Shown: positions 48,870-57,634, numbered from the stretch's first letter. The stretch is DNA of 64,000 nucleotides from an uncultured Comamonas sp. (GCA_947306475.1 CAMZGS010000006.1:137001-201000), one strand, 5' to 3'. The notes: generated by a model from the letters alone, not told the origin. Numbers and translations are program-made.

Positions 48870-50192
48870 TTAATTGAGCATGTGAACCAGCCACAGCGAC
48901 AGCCCCGGCACCAGCATCAGCAGGACCGTGCGCACCAGGTCGGACAGGACGAAGGGCAGGGTGCCCTTGTAGGTTTCCTTCATTGGCACGTTCTTGGCCA
49001 TGCTGTTGATGATGAACAGGTTCATGCCCACCGGCGGCGTGATCAAGCCGATTTCCACCACCATCAGCGCCAGCACGCCAAACCAGATGGCCTTGTCGGT
49101 CTGGTCCAGCCCCCAGAAGTCCAGCCCCAGCACGATGGGCAGGAAGATGGGGATGGTCAGCAGCAGCATGGACAGGCTATCCATCACGCAGCCCAGCACC
49201 AGGTAGATCAGCACGATGCCCGTCAGCACCAGCATGGGCGGCAGGTCGGCGCCCAGCACCCACTGGGCTGCCGCAGTGGGCATTTGCGACAGGGCGAAGA
49301 AGGCATTGAGCAGGTCGGCGCCCAGCAGGATCAGGAAGATCATGGCAGTGGCCGAGGCGGTATCCATGGCCGATTGCAGGAAGCTCTTCCAGGTCAGCTC
49401 GCGCATGAACAGCGCCAGCGCACCGGTGGCCATGGTGCCGATGGCCGCCGCTTCGGTGGGCGTGAAGATGCCGCCGTAGATGCCGCCAATCACGGTGACG
49501 AACACCGCCAGGATGGGCCAGACCTCAACCAGCGTGCGCCAACGATCCGGCCAGCTGACGCGTGGTGCGGCCGGGCCACTGCCGGGCGAGACACGCACGT
49601 ACACCATGATGGTGATCATGTAGCCGGCAAGTGCCACCAGCCCCGGCAGCATGGCGGCGATGAACATGGAGGCAACGTTCTGCTCGGCCAGCACGGCATA
49701 GATCACCAGCACCACGGAGGGTGGAATCAGCACCCCCATGGTGCCGCCGGCGGCCAGCGCACCGGTGGCCAGGGCGGGCGAGTAGTTGTAGCGGCGCAGC
49801 TCCGGCAGGGCCACCTGCCCCATGGTGGCTGCCGTGGCCAGGGACGAGCCGCAGATGGCACCAAAGCCGGCGCAGGCGCCCACCGCACTCATGGCCACAC
49901 CGCCACGGTAGTGGCCCAGGAAGGCGTTGGTCGCCTGGAACAGGCGCCGCGACAGGCCGCCGCGCGAGGCCAGGTTGCCCATCAGCAGAAACAGTGGCAC
50001 GACCGACAGGTCATAGACCGAATAGCGCGCAAACGCCATGGTCTTGGCGTAGTTGAGCAGCGGCTCCAGACCCGCCACCATGGCGTAGCCGATACCGCCT
50101 GCCAGCAGCATGGATACCGCAATGTGCACGCGCAGCATCAGCAGCACCAGCACCAGGATGCCCATGAGAAATCCGATGGTCACTCCGCTCAT
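48870..50192 (-). CDS. dctM: TRAP transporter large permease (DctM family)
   Basis: 440 residues from the ATG at 50192 (MSGVTIGFLMGILV), preceded by GGAGGT and overlapping the small permease stop (ATGA). About twelve hydrophobic helices; LITPPVGMNLFIIN and TEAAAIG loops are typical of DctM. With DctQ and DctP it takes up an organic acid using the sodium or proton gradient. Context points to an aromatic or related carboxylate. Confidence 0.93.
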   Translation of the reverse strand: MSGVTIGFLMGILVLVLLMLRVHIAVSMLLAGGIGYAMVAGLEPLLNYAKTMAFARYSVYDLSVVPLFLLMGNLASRGGLSRRLFQATNAFLGHYRGGVAMSAVGACAGFGAICGSSLATAATMGQVALPELRRYNYSPALATGALAAGGTMGVLIPPSVVLVIYAVLAEQNVASMFIAAMLPGLVALAGYMITIMVYVRVSPGSGPAAPRVSWPDRWRTLVEVWPILAVFVTVIGGIYGGIFTPTEAAAIGTMATGALALFMRELTWKSFLQSAMDTASATAMIFLILLGADLLNAFFALSQMPTAAAQWVLGADLPPMLVLTGIVLIYLVLGCVMDSLSMLLLTIPIFLPIVLGLDFWGLDQTDKAIWFGVLALMVVEIGLITPPVGMNLFIINSMAKNVPMKETYKGTLPFVLSDLVRTVLLMLVPGLSLWLVHMLN

Positions 50193-50731
50193 GCTGCACC
50201 TCCAAGTTTCTTGCTTTGCGTCCAGGCGGTGTACAGCGCCGTGAGCGTCAACAGGGCAAAGCCGGGAGCAATGGTGATGTGTGCCCACCACAGGGGCCAG
50301 TCCAGAATCATGGAGGCCTCACCGTTGTGGTAGGCGTCGATGGCGCCGACCAGGCTGCGCCAGGCCAGCCAGGCCGAGAGGCAGGCCAGCAGGATGGCGG
50401 CCAGCATGTCCAGCCAGGCGCGCAGGCGCGGCCCGGCGTTGTGGGTGAAAAAGTCCACGATGACGTGGGCGTTCTTCATCTGCGCGTACGGCAGAAAGGC
50501 TGCAATGGCCAGCGAGCAGCCGATCTGCACCAGCTCCACGTCGCCCATCACCGGGCTTTCAAACAGGGCGCGGCCCAGCACGCTCCAGGTGGAAACGACG
50601 CAGATCGCCAGCAACAGGGCAATGCCGCCCAGGGCAGACAACTGGGACCAGGCCAGCAGAAAGCGGCCTATCGGATCTTGGGGCAGGCTTGGGTCGGGAG
50701 CCCCATCGGGGGCGCTAAAAACTTCGGCCAT
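50189..50731 (-). CDS. dctQ: TRAP transporter small permease (DctQ family)
   Basis: 180 residues from the ATG at 50731 (MAEVFSAPDG), with GGAGG upstream. Four transmembrane helices and the VLGRALFESPVMGDVELVQIG segment are DctQ-like. It overlaps dctM by four bases. An intergenic palindromic repeat lies between it and dctP. Confidence 0.9.
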   Translation of the reverse strand: MAEVFSAPDGAPDPSLPQDPIGRFLLAWSQLSALGGIALLLAICVVSTWSVLGRALFESPVMGDVELVQIGCSLAIAAFLPYAQMKNAHVIVDFFTHNAGPRLRAWLDMLAAILLACLSAWLAWRSLVGAIDAYHNGEASMILDWPLWWAHITIAPGFALLTLTALYTAWTQSKKLGGAA

Positions 50732-50831
50732 GGTGGTGTGCCTCCAGCACAGGGTCAGACTCGGCCATGCTGCACCGCCAGGGCGGGCAGCAGGCACAAG
50801 CAAGGTTTGGGATAAAAAGTGGCTTTTGGCC

Positions 50832-50868
50832 TTATGGGGCAAGCGCTGCAAGCTATCTTTTTAGCGCC
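50832..50868. repeat. Short-form palindromic repeat between dctQ and dctP
   Basis: ATGGGGCAAGCGCTGCAAGCTATCTTTTTAGCG. It shares ATGGGGCAAGCGCTG with the copy inside miaA and lacks a full left arm. Confidence 0.55.
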
Positions 50869-50900
50869 TTACCCCAGAGGCGGAGGGGCCTGGGCGGGAC

Positions 50901-51941
50901 TTACTTCCTGGCGGCGTACTCGGCCGAAAGGCGGCGTGCAGTGTCCAGCATTTCCTGGCCGGGATAGCCCTTGGCGGTGACCTCCTTCACCCAGTCAGAG
51001 GCGACGCGGGCCGTGGCCTTTTGGAAGCCTTCCATCTCCTTGTCGTCGATGGTGTTGAACTTGTTGCCACGATCCAGGGCGGGCTGGCGTGACGCAGCGG
51101 CCGACTCATCCCAGATGCGGCCAATGGCGGCAGAGAAATCCGCGCCCGAGTTGTCGTCAATGACCTTCTTCAGCTGCGGCGGCAGGCTGTCGTACTTGGC
51201 CTGGTTCATGGCGATGGTGAACACGGCGGTGTACAGCGCTGGCTGCGGTGCAGTGAATTCCGAGTGGTACTTGGTCATCTCGTGCAGCTTCATGGTGGGC
51301 ACCACTTCCCAGGGCAGCACGTAGCCATCGACCACGCCCTTGGAGACGGCATCCGGTGTTTGCGGCATGGGCATGGCCACGGGGGTGGCGCCCAGGGCGG
51401 CAATCATCTTGTTGGTCAGACGCGTGGGGGCGCGCATCTTCAGACCACGGAAGTCGGACACCTTGGTGATGGGACGCTTGTTGTTGTGCACCTGGCCGCG
51501 GTCATGCACGTGGAAGGCAATCGCTTTGAGACCGGCAAAGTCCTTCTTGCCATAGGCCTGGTAGATGTCCCAGACAGCGCGGCTGCCGCTTTCCGAGTCC
51601 TGCACCAGGAAGGGAATTTCCATCACTTCCACCGAGGGGAAGCGCCCTGCGGTGTAGCCCGGCAGCGTCCAGATCACATCGGCCACGCCATCGATGGCCT
51701 GCTGGATGAGCTGTGCCGGCGTGCCGCCCAGTTGCATGGCGGGGTAGATCTGGCATTGCAGCTGGTTGTCGGACTCCTTGGCGATCTTGGCGCACCAGGG
51801 CTCCAGCACCTTCTGGTGCGACAGGGCGGTGGGTGGCCAGAAGTGGGCCACCTTGAGCACGATGGGTTCTGCTGCCTGGGCAGCAAAGCCTACGGTGGCC
51901 AGTGCGGCGGCAATGAGTGTTTTTTTGATGTGTTGGCGCAT
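50901..51941 (-). CDS. dctP: TRAP transporter periplasmic substrate-binding protein (DctP family)
   Basis: 346 residues from the ATG at 51941, with a signal peptide (MRQHIKKTLIAAALATVGFA, cleaved after AQA). LKVAHFWPPTALSHQKVLEPW, the arginine-containing RGLKMRAPTRLTNKMI carboxylate clamp region and YVLPWEVVPTMKL are typical. It binds the organic acid in the periplasm for DctQM. A GGAGA site precedes the start. The ligand cannot be read from sequence. Confidence 0.93.
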   Translation of the reverse strand: MRQHIKKTLIAAALATVGFAAQAAEPIVLKVAHFWPPTALSHQKVLEPWCAKIAKESDNQLQCQIYPAMQLGGTPAQLIQQAIDGVADVIWTLPGYTAGRFPSVEVMEIPFLVQDSESGSRAVWDIYQAYGKKDFAGLKAIAFHVHDRGQVHNNKRPITKVSDFRGLKMRAPTRLTNKMIAALGATPVAMPMPQTPDAVSKGVVDGYVLPWEVVPTMKLHEMTKYHSEFTAPQPALYTAVFTIAMNQAKYDSLPPQLKKVIDDNSGADFSAAIGRIWDESAAASRQPALDRGNKFNTIDDKEMEGFQKATARVASDWVKEVTAKGYPGQEMLDTARRLSAEYAARK

Positions 51942-51996
51942 GTTTGTCTCCGAATCGTGATGGGGCGTGCGGGCGGCCATGGCCCGCAACGGGGGG

Positions 51997-53010
51997 TCAG
52001 CCGAGGCTGTGGCTATCGACGGTGTTCTGGATCGTGCCGAAGATGTTTTCGCCCTGGGCGTTGAACATCTCGATGCGCACCTTATCACCGTGGCGCATGA
52101 AGGGGGTGACGGGCTTGCCCTGCTCGATGGTTTCGTAGGTGCGCACCTCCGCCAGGCAGCAGTAGCCCACGCCGCCGTTGGCGATCGACGAACCCCACAG
52201 GCTGCCCTGTTTGTTCGACACCGTGCCCGAGCCAATGATGGAGCCGGCGCACAGCGTGCGCGTCTTGGCCACGTGGGCGATCAGCTGGGCGAAGTTGAAG
52301 GTCACATCCACGCCGGCGTTGGGCTTGCCAAACAGCTGGTCGTTCAGGTGCACCACCAGGGGCAGCTTCACCGTGGTGTTCTGCCAGGCATCGCCCAGCT
52401 CGTCGGGCGTGACGGCCACAGGGCTGAAGGCGCTGGCTGGCTTGCTCTGGAAGAAGCCAAAACCCTTGGCCAGTTCGGCAGGAATCAGGTTGCGCAGCGA
52501 CACGTCATTGACCAGCATCACCAGGCGAATGGCCTTGGCGGCCTGCTCGGGTGTGGCACCCATGGGCACGTCGCCGGTGACGACGGTCACCTCGGCCTCG
52601 AAGTCGATGCCCCACTCTTCCCTGGCCACCACCTTGTCGGTGGGGGCAATGAAGCCGTCGCTGCAACCCTGGTACATCAGCGGGTCGGTGTAGAAGCTGG
52701 CCGGCACCTCGGCGTTGCGCGCCCGGCGCACCAGCTCCACGTGGTTGATGTAGGCCGAGCCATCGGCCCACTGCCAGGTGCGTGGCAGGGGGCTGTGGCA
52801 GGCGGCCTGGTCAAAGGGCTCGCCCTCCAAGGCGCCGCTGTTCAGGGCTTCATAGACCTGGCGCAGCTGGGGCTCCACAGTGGCCCAGTCGTCCATGGCA
52901 GCCAGCATGGTGCGGGCAATGGCAGGCACGGCGCGGCAGCGCGACAGATCGCGGCTGACGACGACCAGCGTGCCGTCACGACCGCCTTGCTTGAGGGTGG
53001 CAAGTTTCAT
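51997..53010 (-). CDS. Fumarylacetoacetate hydrolase family protein
   Basis: 337 residues, FAH superfamily with the long N-terminal domain. The metal-binding core shows GIDFEAEVTVVTGDV (acidic ligands), MLVNDVSLRNL and SGTVSNKQGSLWGSS. It would hydrolyse the C-C bond of an isomerised ring-cleavage product (fumarylpyruvate or fumarylacetoacetate). It stands between the VOC protein and the TRAP transporter in the same operon, consistent with the last catabolic step. Confidence 0.9.
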   Translation of the reverse strand: MKLATLKQGGRDGTLVVVSRDLSRCRAVPAIARTMLAAMDDWATVEPQLRQVYEALNSGALEGEPFDQAACHSPLPRTWQWADGSAYINHVELVRRARNAEVPASFYTDPLMYQGCSDGFIAPTDKVVAREEWGIDFEAEVTVVTGDVPMGATPEQAAKAIRLVMLVNDVSLRNLIPAELAKGFGFFQSKPASAFSPVAVTPDELGDAWQNTTVKLPLVVHLNDQLFGKPNAGVDVTFNFAQLIAHVAKTRTLCAGSIIGSGTVSNKQGSLWGSSIANGGVGYCCLAEVRTYETIEQGKPVTPFMRHGDKVRIEMFNAQGENIFGTIQNTVDSHSLG

Positions 53011-53055
53011 GGAAGGGAGTCCTTTCTCTTTCTCTCTGAGAGGGGTGATGGGGGG

Positions 53056-53601
53056 TTACTCGACGTAGCTGCCGTCGTGCATCCAGGCAGCGTGCTTGGG
53101 CGCCTTCTTGGTGCGCTCCCACTCGTTGAGCATGTCCCACTTCACGGCATCGAGCATCTGGTTCATCTTGGGCGTGGCGGTGTCGGCAGCCAGCTCCAGG
53201 CGGTGCCCCGAGGGGTCACGGAAGTAGATCGACTTGAAGATGGTGTGGTCGGTGGGGCCCACCACTTCGATGCCATCGGCTTCCAGACGCGCCTTGACCC
53301 GCAGCAGGGTATCGACGGAGTCCACGCGCAGCGCCAGGTGCTGCGTCCACGCCGGGGTGTTGGCATCGGACGGGGCGATCATGGGCGGCTTGGTGGGCAG
53401 TTCGAAGAAGGCCAGGATGCTGCCTGCCCCGATGTCCAGGAAGATGTGCATGTAGGGGTCGGGTTCCTTGGTCGAGGGCACCCGATCCTCGGCAATGGCC
53501 AGGATGAAGTTGGCATCCAGATACTTCTGGTACCACTCCACGGTCTCTTTTGCGTTCTTGCAACGGTAGGCGACGTGGTGTACGCCATTGAGGAAAGCCA
53601 T
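53056..53601 (-). CDS. VOC-superfamily protein, candidate ring-cleavage dioxygenase
   Basis: 181 residues from the ATG at 53601 (MAFLNGVHHVAYRC), with AAGGAG upstream. Two beta-alpha-beta3 modules carry candidate metal ligands His9, Glu67 (FFEL), His88 (QHLALRV) and Glu136 (GHRLELAAD). This resembles both glyoxalase I and extradiol-type VOC enzymes. Since the operon has a monooxygenase, isomerase and hydrolase but no cupin dioxygenase, it is the best candidate for ring opening. The four-ligand pattern is nearer to glyoxalase, so another role is possible. Confidence 0.8.
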   Translation of the reverse strand: MAFLNGVHHVAYRCKNAKETVEWYQKYLDANFILAIAEDRVPSTKEPDPYMHIFLDIGAGSILAFFELPTKPPMIAPSDANTPAWTQHLALRVDSVDTLLRVKARLEADGIEVVGPTDHTIFKSIYFRDPSGHRLELAADTATPKMNQMLDAVKWDMLNEWERTKKAPKHAAWMHDGSYVE

Positions 53602-53641
53602 GGTTGTCTCCTTGTGCGGGTGGGGAAATGCAGGCGCAGCG

Positions 53642-53872
53642 TCAGTTGTCGAACGGCTTGCGGGCAATGGCCATGGCCTCGCGCAGCACGCTGATGTCGC
53701 CAATGTGGTTGGCCAGCAGCAGCACCAGGCGGGCGTTGACGGCCAGGCTCTGCTCGTCGCTCAGGCCCTGGTGGGTTTCGATCAGGGCTTCGTAGAAGTC
53801 ATCGCCGGGCGAGAAGGTCTGGAAGTAGCGCTTGCCGGGCTCGTTCAGATTGGGTTCGGTGATCAGTGGCAT
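53642..53872 (-). CDS. DUF2783 protein of aromatic catabolic operons
   Basis: 76 residues (MPLITEPNLNEPGKRYFQTF), with AAGGAG before the start. The family is small, soluble and of unknown function; it occurs in operons with flavin monooxygenases and ring-cleavage genes. Residues 25-60 are helical and acidic. Close spacing on both sides (23 bases from the monooxygenase, 40 from the VOC gene) indicates cotranscription; an accessory or stability role is a guess. Confidence 0.75.
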   Translation of the reverse strand: MPLITEPNLNEPGKRYFQTFSPGDDFYEALIETHQGLSDEQSLAVNARLVLLLANHIGDISVLREAMAIARKPFDN

Positions 53873-53895
53873 GGGATGTCTCCTTGGTGTTGTAG

Positions 53896-55560
53896 TCAGG
53901 CATTGCCGGTGGCGCGGGCCACGGCGGCGCGTACCTTGGCAGCGTCAAAGGCGCGCCAGCGGGCGGCGACGTGCTGGTCAGGCCGCACCAGGTAGGCGGT
54001 GCCCTCCTGCATGTCGTAGCGCTGAGCAATGGCGCCCTGCGCATCGATCAGGGTCAGCAGACCCTGCGGGGCCGTGCCCTTTTGTGCCACCACCACGGCG
54101 CGCACGCCGATGCGGTCCTGGGCCAGGCTGGCCAGCTGCTGCGCCAGTTCGGCGCTGATCTGGCTGGCATCAGTCACGTAATACAGCAATTGGAACTGGG
54201 TGTCCATGTCGCCCAGCAGCCAGCCGTTCCTGCCACCAGCAATGGGGGCATCGTCCATGGGCGCACCAGGGATCATGTTGCCGGCGAAGCTGTCGCTGTC
54301 GGGCGTGTTCAGAGGCGAATCGACCAGCCAGCTGGGCACCGACAGACGCCCCGAGTTGACCAGCGCGCGGGCAAACGGATAGTCCTGTGCCAGCTCCAGC
54401 ACGGCGTTGCGGAAGGCCTTGCTGACGTTGCTCTTGGGCGTGATGAAGTCGGTCGAGCGCGTGGAGTTCATGATGTTCTCGTCGGCGGCGTAGCAGCGCT
54501 CGGCGCTGTAGCTGTCCAGCAGCGAGGCGGGCGCCTTGCCGTCGAGCACCAGCTTGAGCTTCCAGGCCAGGTTGTCGGTGTCCTGAATGCCGCTGTTGGC
54601 GCCACGCGCACCAAAGGGCGAGACCTGGTGCGCCGCATCACCGACGAACAGCACGCGGTTGTGGTTGAAGCGCCCCATGCGGCGGCACTGGAAGGTATAG
54701 ACGCTGACCCACTCCAGCTCGAATTCGCGGTCGTCGCCCAGCATGGCCTTGATGCGCGGGATGACGTTTTCGGGTTTCTTCTCTTCCTCGGGATCGGCAT
54801 TCCAGCCCAGCTGGAAGTCGATGCGCCAGACGTTGTCGGCCTGCTTGTGCAGCAGCACCGACTGGTTGCGGTGGAAGGGCGGATCGAACCAGAACCAGCG
54901 CTCGGCCGGGTAGTCGGCCTTCATCACCACGTCGGCAATCAGGAAGCGGTCCATGAAGATCTTGCCGTCGATGTCCAGGCCCAGCATGTTGCGGATGGGC
55001 GAGCGCGCGCCGTCGGCGGCAATCAGCCAGTCGGCCGTCAGGGTGTAGGCACCGTCGGGCGTTTCCACACGCACAGTGGCCTTGCTGTCGTCCTGCTCCA
55101 CGCTGATGACATTGTTCTTGAAGCGGATCTCCAGGTTGGGCAGCTGGCGGGCGCGTGCCACCAGGAACTCTTCCAGGTAGTACTGCTGCAGGTTCACCAT
55201 GCCGGGGCGCTGATGGCCTTCCTGCGGGCGCAGGTTGAAGTTGAATACCTCCTTTTCACCAAAGAAGGTGCGGCCCACGTTCCAGGAGACCCCCTTGTCC
55301 ACGCAGGGCGTGCCGCAGCCGATGCGGTCCAGCACCTCCAGCGCGCGCTTGGCGTAGCACACGCCGCGCGAGCCGATCGAGACGGTGTCGTCGTTGTCCA
55401 GCACCAGCACGCTCTGGCCCTGCTGCGCCAGGTCGATGGCCATGGCCAGGCCCACCGGGCCGGCGCCCACCACTACCACGGGGTAGTGACCGTTGCGCTG
55501 TTCGCGCACTTCGGGGGGGCATACGTAGTCGAACTTGGGATAGGTATAGGTCTTTAGCAC
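53896..55560 (-). CDS. FAD-dependent class A aromatic monooxygenase
   Basis: 554 residues. FAD-binding GxGxxG at VVVVGAGPVGLAMAIDLA (about 28-45), the DG motif in WLIAADGARSPIRNMLG and the GD motif in VLFVGDAAHQVSPFGARGAN place it in the MhpA/PheA-type group of single-component hydroxylases. A C-terminal thioredoxin-like domain follows. It likely hydroxylates an aromatic acid or phenol using NAD(P)H and oxygen, making the ring ready for cleavage. The substrate cannot be assigned. First of the soluble catabolic enzymes after the MBL protein. Confidence 0.9.
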   Translation of the reverse strand: MLKTYTYPKFDYVCPPEVREQRNGHYPVVVVGAGPVGLAMAIDLAQQGQSVLVLDNDDTVSIGSRGVCYAKRALEVLDRIGCGTPCVDKGVSWNVGRTFFGEKEVFNFNLRPQEGHQRPGMVNLQQYYLEEFLVARARQLPNLEIRFKNNVISVEQDDSKATVRVETPDGAYTLTADWLIAADGARSPIRNMLGLDIDGKIFMDRFLIADVVMKADYPAERWFWFDPPFHRNQSVLLHKQADNVWRIDFQLGWNADPEEEKKPENVIPRIKAMLGDDREFELEWVSVYTFQCRRMGRFNHNRVLFVGDAAHQVSPFGARGANSGIQDTDNLAWKLKLVLDGKAPASLLDSYSAERCYAADENIMNSTRSTDFITPKSNVSKAFRNAVLELAQDYPFARALVNSGRLSVPSWLVDSPLNTPDSDSFAGNMIPGAPMDDAPIAGGRNGWLLGDMDTQFQLLYYVTDASQISAELAQQLASLAQDRIGVRAVVVAQKGTAPQGLLTLIDAQGAIAQRYDMQEGTAYLVRPDQHVAARWRAFDAAKVRAAVARATGNA

Positions 55561-55596
55561 GAGGGTCTCCTTGGATCTTCGGTTTGGGTCTTTCTG

Positions 55597-55645
55597 CCTT
55601 CAAACGCTTGATGGTCCTGCGCTTGCAGCTATTGTTTTTATTGGA
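55597..55645. repeat. Decayed short-form repeat between MBL and monooxygenase genes
   Basis: CAAACGCTTGATGG and GCGCTTGCAGCTATT (55602-55635) keep the AGCTGC/GCGCTTG core in scattered form, followed by GTTTTTATTGG. Weak match to the family. Confidence 0.35.
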
Positions 55646-56611
55646 TCAGTCCTTTTGCAGCGCATGCCACATTTCCTGATCGCGCTCGGCCGTCCAGATG
55701 CGCGGGTCGCGGATGCCGCTGGCCTCATCGTGGGCGCGCGTCACGTCAAAGGGCAGGCAGTGCTCGTAGATGAAGACGTGGCCGAACTTGGGATCCATGG
55801 CCTTGCGGGTGTGCTTCATGCAGGCGTTCAGGTCCATGCCCTGGGCAACGGCTTCCTGGGCGCTGCGGTACAGGGTGGTGACAAAGTCGCGCGTGTAGGC
55901 CAGACCCTTTTGCACGGCTTCGGGCGTCATCAGCGCCGGACCACGACCGGGGACGAGCTTGTCGAAGTTCATCGCGCTCAGGTTGTCCAGGGTCTGCGGC
56001 CAGTCGGCCAGGTAGGCATCGCCCGTGTAGCAGGCGGCATCGGCTTCCACCAGGTCGCCCGAGAAGCAGATCTTCTGGCTGGGGATATAGACGATGGTGT
56101 CGCCCTTGGTGTGGCCACGGCCCACCTGCTTGATCTTCACCTCCAGTTTGCCCAGCCAGACGCTCATCTCGCCTTCGAATGTCATGGTCGGCCAAGTCAG
56201 GCCGGGCACGCTCTCCACCGCCTGGAACAGGCGCGGGAAACGGCCAATTTCCGAATCCATGTCCTGCTGGCCGCGCTCGACGATCAGGTCGTAGGTGTCG
56301 CGGCTGGCGATGATCTGCTCCAGCCCCTCGTTCTTGTAGCCCGAGGCCCCCAGCACGCGTACGGCGTGGTAGTGCGTGAGCACCACGTACTTGATGGGCT
56401 TGTCGGTGATTTCGCGCACCTTGGCGATCACACCCTGGGCGGCCACCGGGGTGGCGGTGGCGTCGATGATCATGCAGCCGTCGTCGCCAATGATCACGCC
56501 GGTGTTGGGGTCACCCTCGGCGGTGTAGGCGTAGGCGTTGTCACTGAGCTTTTCCCAGCTGACCTTTTTTTCTTCCAGATCCGCCTGGGAGGCGAATTTT
56601 TTCTCACTCAT
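55646..56611 (-). CDS. Metallo-beta-lactamase-fold protein with altered HxHxDH motif
   Basis: 321 residues from the ATG at 56611 (MSEKKFASQADLEEKK), with GAAGGAG upstream. The MBL fold is clear (IIDATATPVAAQGVI, VGRGHTKGDTIVYIP with His167, CFSGDLVE with Asp186), but the first metal motif reads H80-Y-H82-A-V-R instead of HxHxDH. One metal site is therefore changed and hydrolase activity is uncertain. It is the first gene of the operon, behind a promoter divergent from lysR, so a regulatory or relay role or a hydrolysis step is possible. Confidence 0.85.
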   Translation of the reverse strand: MSEKKFASQADLEEKKVSWEKLSDNAYAYTAEGDPNTGVIIGDDGCMIIDATATPVAAQGVIAKVREITDKPIKYVVLTHYHAVRVLGASGYKNEGLEQIIASRDTYDLIVERGQQDMDSEIGRFPRLFQAVESVPGLTWPTMTFEGEMSVWLGKLEVKIKQVGRGHTKGDTIVYIPSQKICFSGDLVEADAACYTGDAYLADWPQTLDNLSAMNFDKLVPGRGPALMTPEAVQKGLAYTRDFVTTLYRSAQEAVAQGMDLNACMKHTRKAMDPKFGHVFIYEHCLPFDVTRAHDEASGIRDPRIWTAERDQEMWHALQKD

Positions 56612-56689
56612 GGGGGGTCTCCTTCTATGCAAGCCGCCACAAGCGGCCAGGGGGGGGTGTTTCCGAGCGTTATTAAAGAGGAGGAGGAT

Positions 56690-56718
56690 TTATTATTCAA
56701 ACGGTTTATTTTGATCAA
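56690..56718 (-). promoter_or_regulatory. Promoter of the aromatic-compound operon
   Basis: Minus-strand TTGATC (-35, 56713-56718), an exact 17-base spacer and TAATAA (-10, 56690-56695), about 80 bases upstream of the MBL gene ATG. It lies in the AT-rich divergent region shared with the LysR gene and overlaps the sequence where a LysR operator is expected (TTCAAACGGTTTATT). Confidence 0.6.
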
Positions 56719-56734
56719 TTTAGAAATTCTTCTC

Positions 56735-57634
56735 ATGAATGTCACCCTGCGGCAACTTCAGGCCTTCCTGGCCGTGGCACAGACCGGCAGCTTCACGCTG
56801 GCAGCCGAGCGCCTGTTCATCACCCAGTCGGCACTGAGCAGCCTGATCAAGGAGCTGGAAAACACCCTGGGCCTGCGGCTGTTTGACCGCAGCACGCGGC
56901 GCCTGCGCCTGTCGGTGGTGGGGCAGGAGCTGCATCCGCATATCGAAAAAATCCTGCAGGACCTGGAAGGCGTGGTCAGCGAGGCCGGCAACCTCAAGGC
57001 CCTGCAGCGCGGCAAGGTGCGCATTGCCGTGCCCCAGTTGCTGGCCTGCACCTTGCTGCCCGAGGTGATGGCCGACTTCAAGCGTCAGCACCCCGGCGTG
57101 CAATTGCGCCTGATCGACTGCCCCGTCGAAAGCGTCATGGCTCGCGTCTTCTCCGGCGAGGTGGACATTGGCCTAGGCCCCGAGCGCGAGACCAACTCCG
57201 ATATCGAGGCCACCGAGCTCTTCACCCTGCCCTTTATGGTGGTGGTGCCGCCCGACCACGCCTTGGCGCAGCAGAGCCAGGTGCGCTGGCAAGACATCGT
57301 CGGCCAGCCCCTGATCACCCTGCAAGGCCAATTCACCGAACTGCTGGTCAGCGACGTGGGCGAAGCCGCGCGCGAGCTGCAGCAAGACTCTTTCATGCAA
57401 GTGACCTTCATGACCACCGCCTTGGCCCTGGTGCGCGCGCGCCTGGGCATCACCTTGTGCATGCCGTATGCGCGCATGCTGGTCGAGCAAAACGGCCTGG
57501 TGATGCGCCCGCTGCTGGACCCCTCAGTGGAGCGCAGCTTCTGGGTCTTTACCCGCAAGGGGCGCACGCTGGCTCCGGCGGCTGAGGAGTTCCTGGCCTT
57601 CTTGCGGCAGGAACTGGGGCGCGATTGGCAGTAG
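56735..57634 (+). CDS. LysR-family regulator of the divergent catabolic operon
   Basis: 299 residues from the ATG at 56735 (MNVTLRQLQAFLAVAQTGSF). Typical winged HTH (AAERLFITQSALSSLIKELE) and a LysR substrate domain (GKVRIAVPQLLACTLLPEVM). It is divergent from the operon at 48186-56611 with 123 bases between start codons, the classical arrangement for an inducible activator responding to a pathway intermediate. Confidence 0.92.
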   Translation: MNVTLRQLQAFLAVAQTGSFTLAAERLFITQSALSSLIKELENTLGLRLFDRSTRRLRLSVVGQELHPHIEKILQDLEGVVSEAGNLKALQRGKVRIAVPQLLACTLLPEVMADFKRQHPGVQLRLIDCPVESVMARVFSGEVDIGLGPERETNSDIEATELFTLPFMVVVPPDHALAQQSQVRWQDIVGQPLITLQGQFTELLVSDVGEAARELQQDSFMQVTFMTTALALVRARLGITLCMPYARMLVEQNGLVMRPLLDPSVERSFWVFTRKGRTLAPAAEEFLAFLRQELGRDWQ

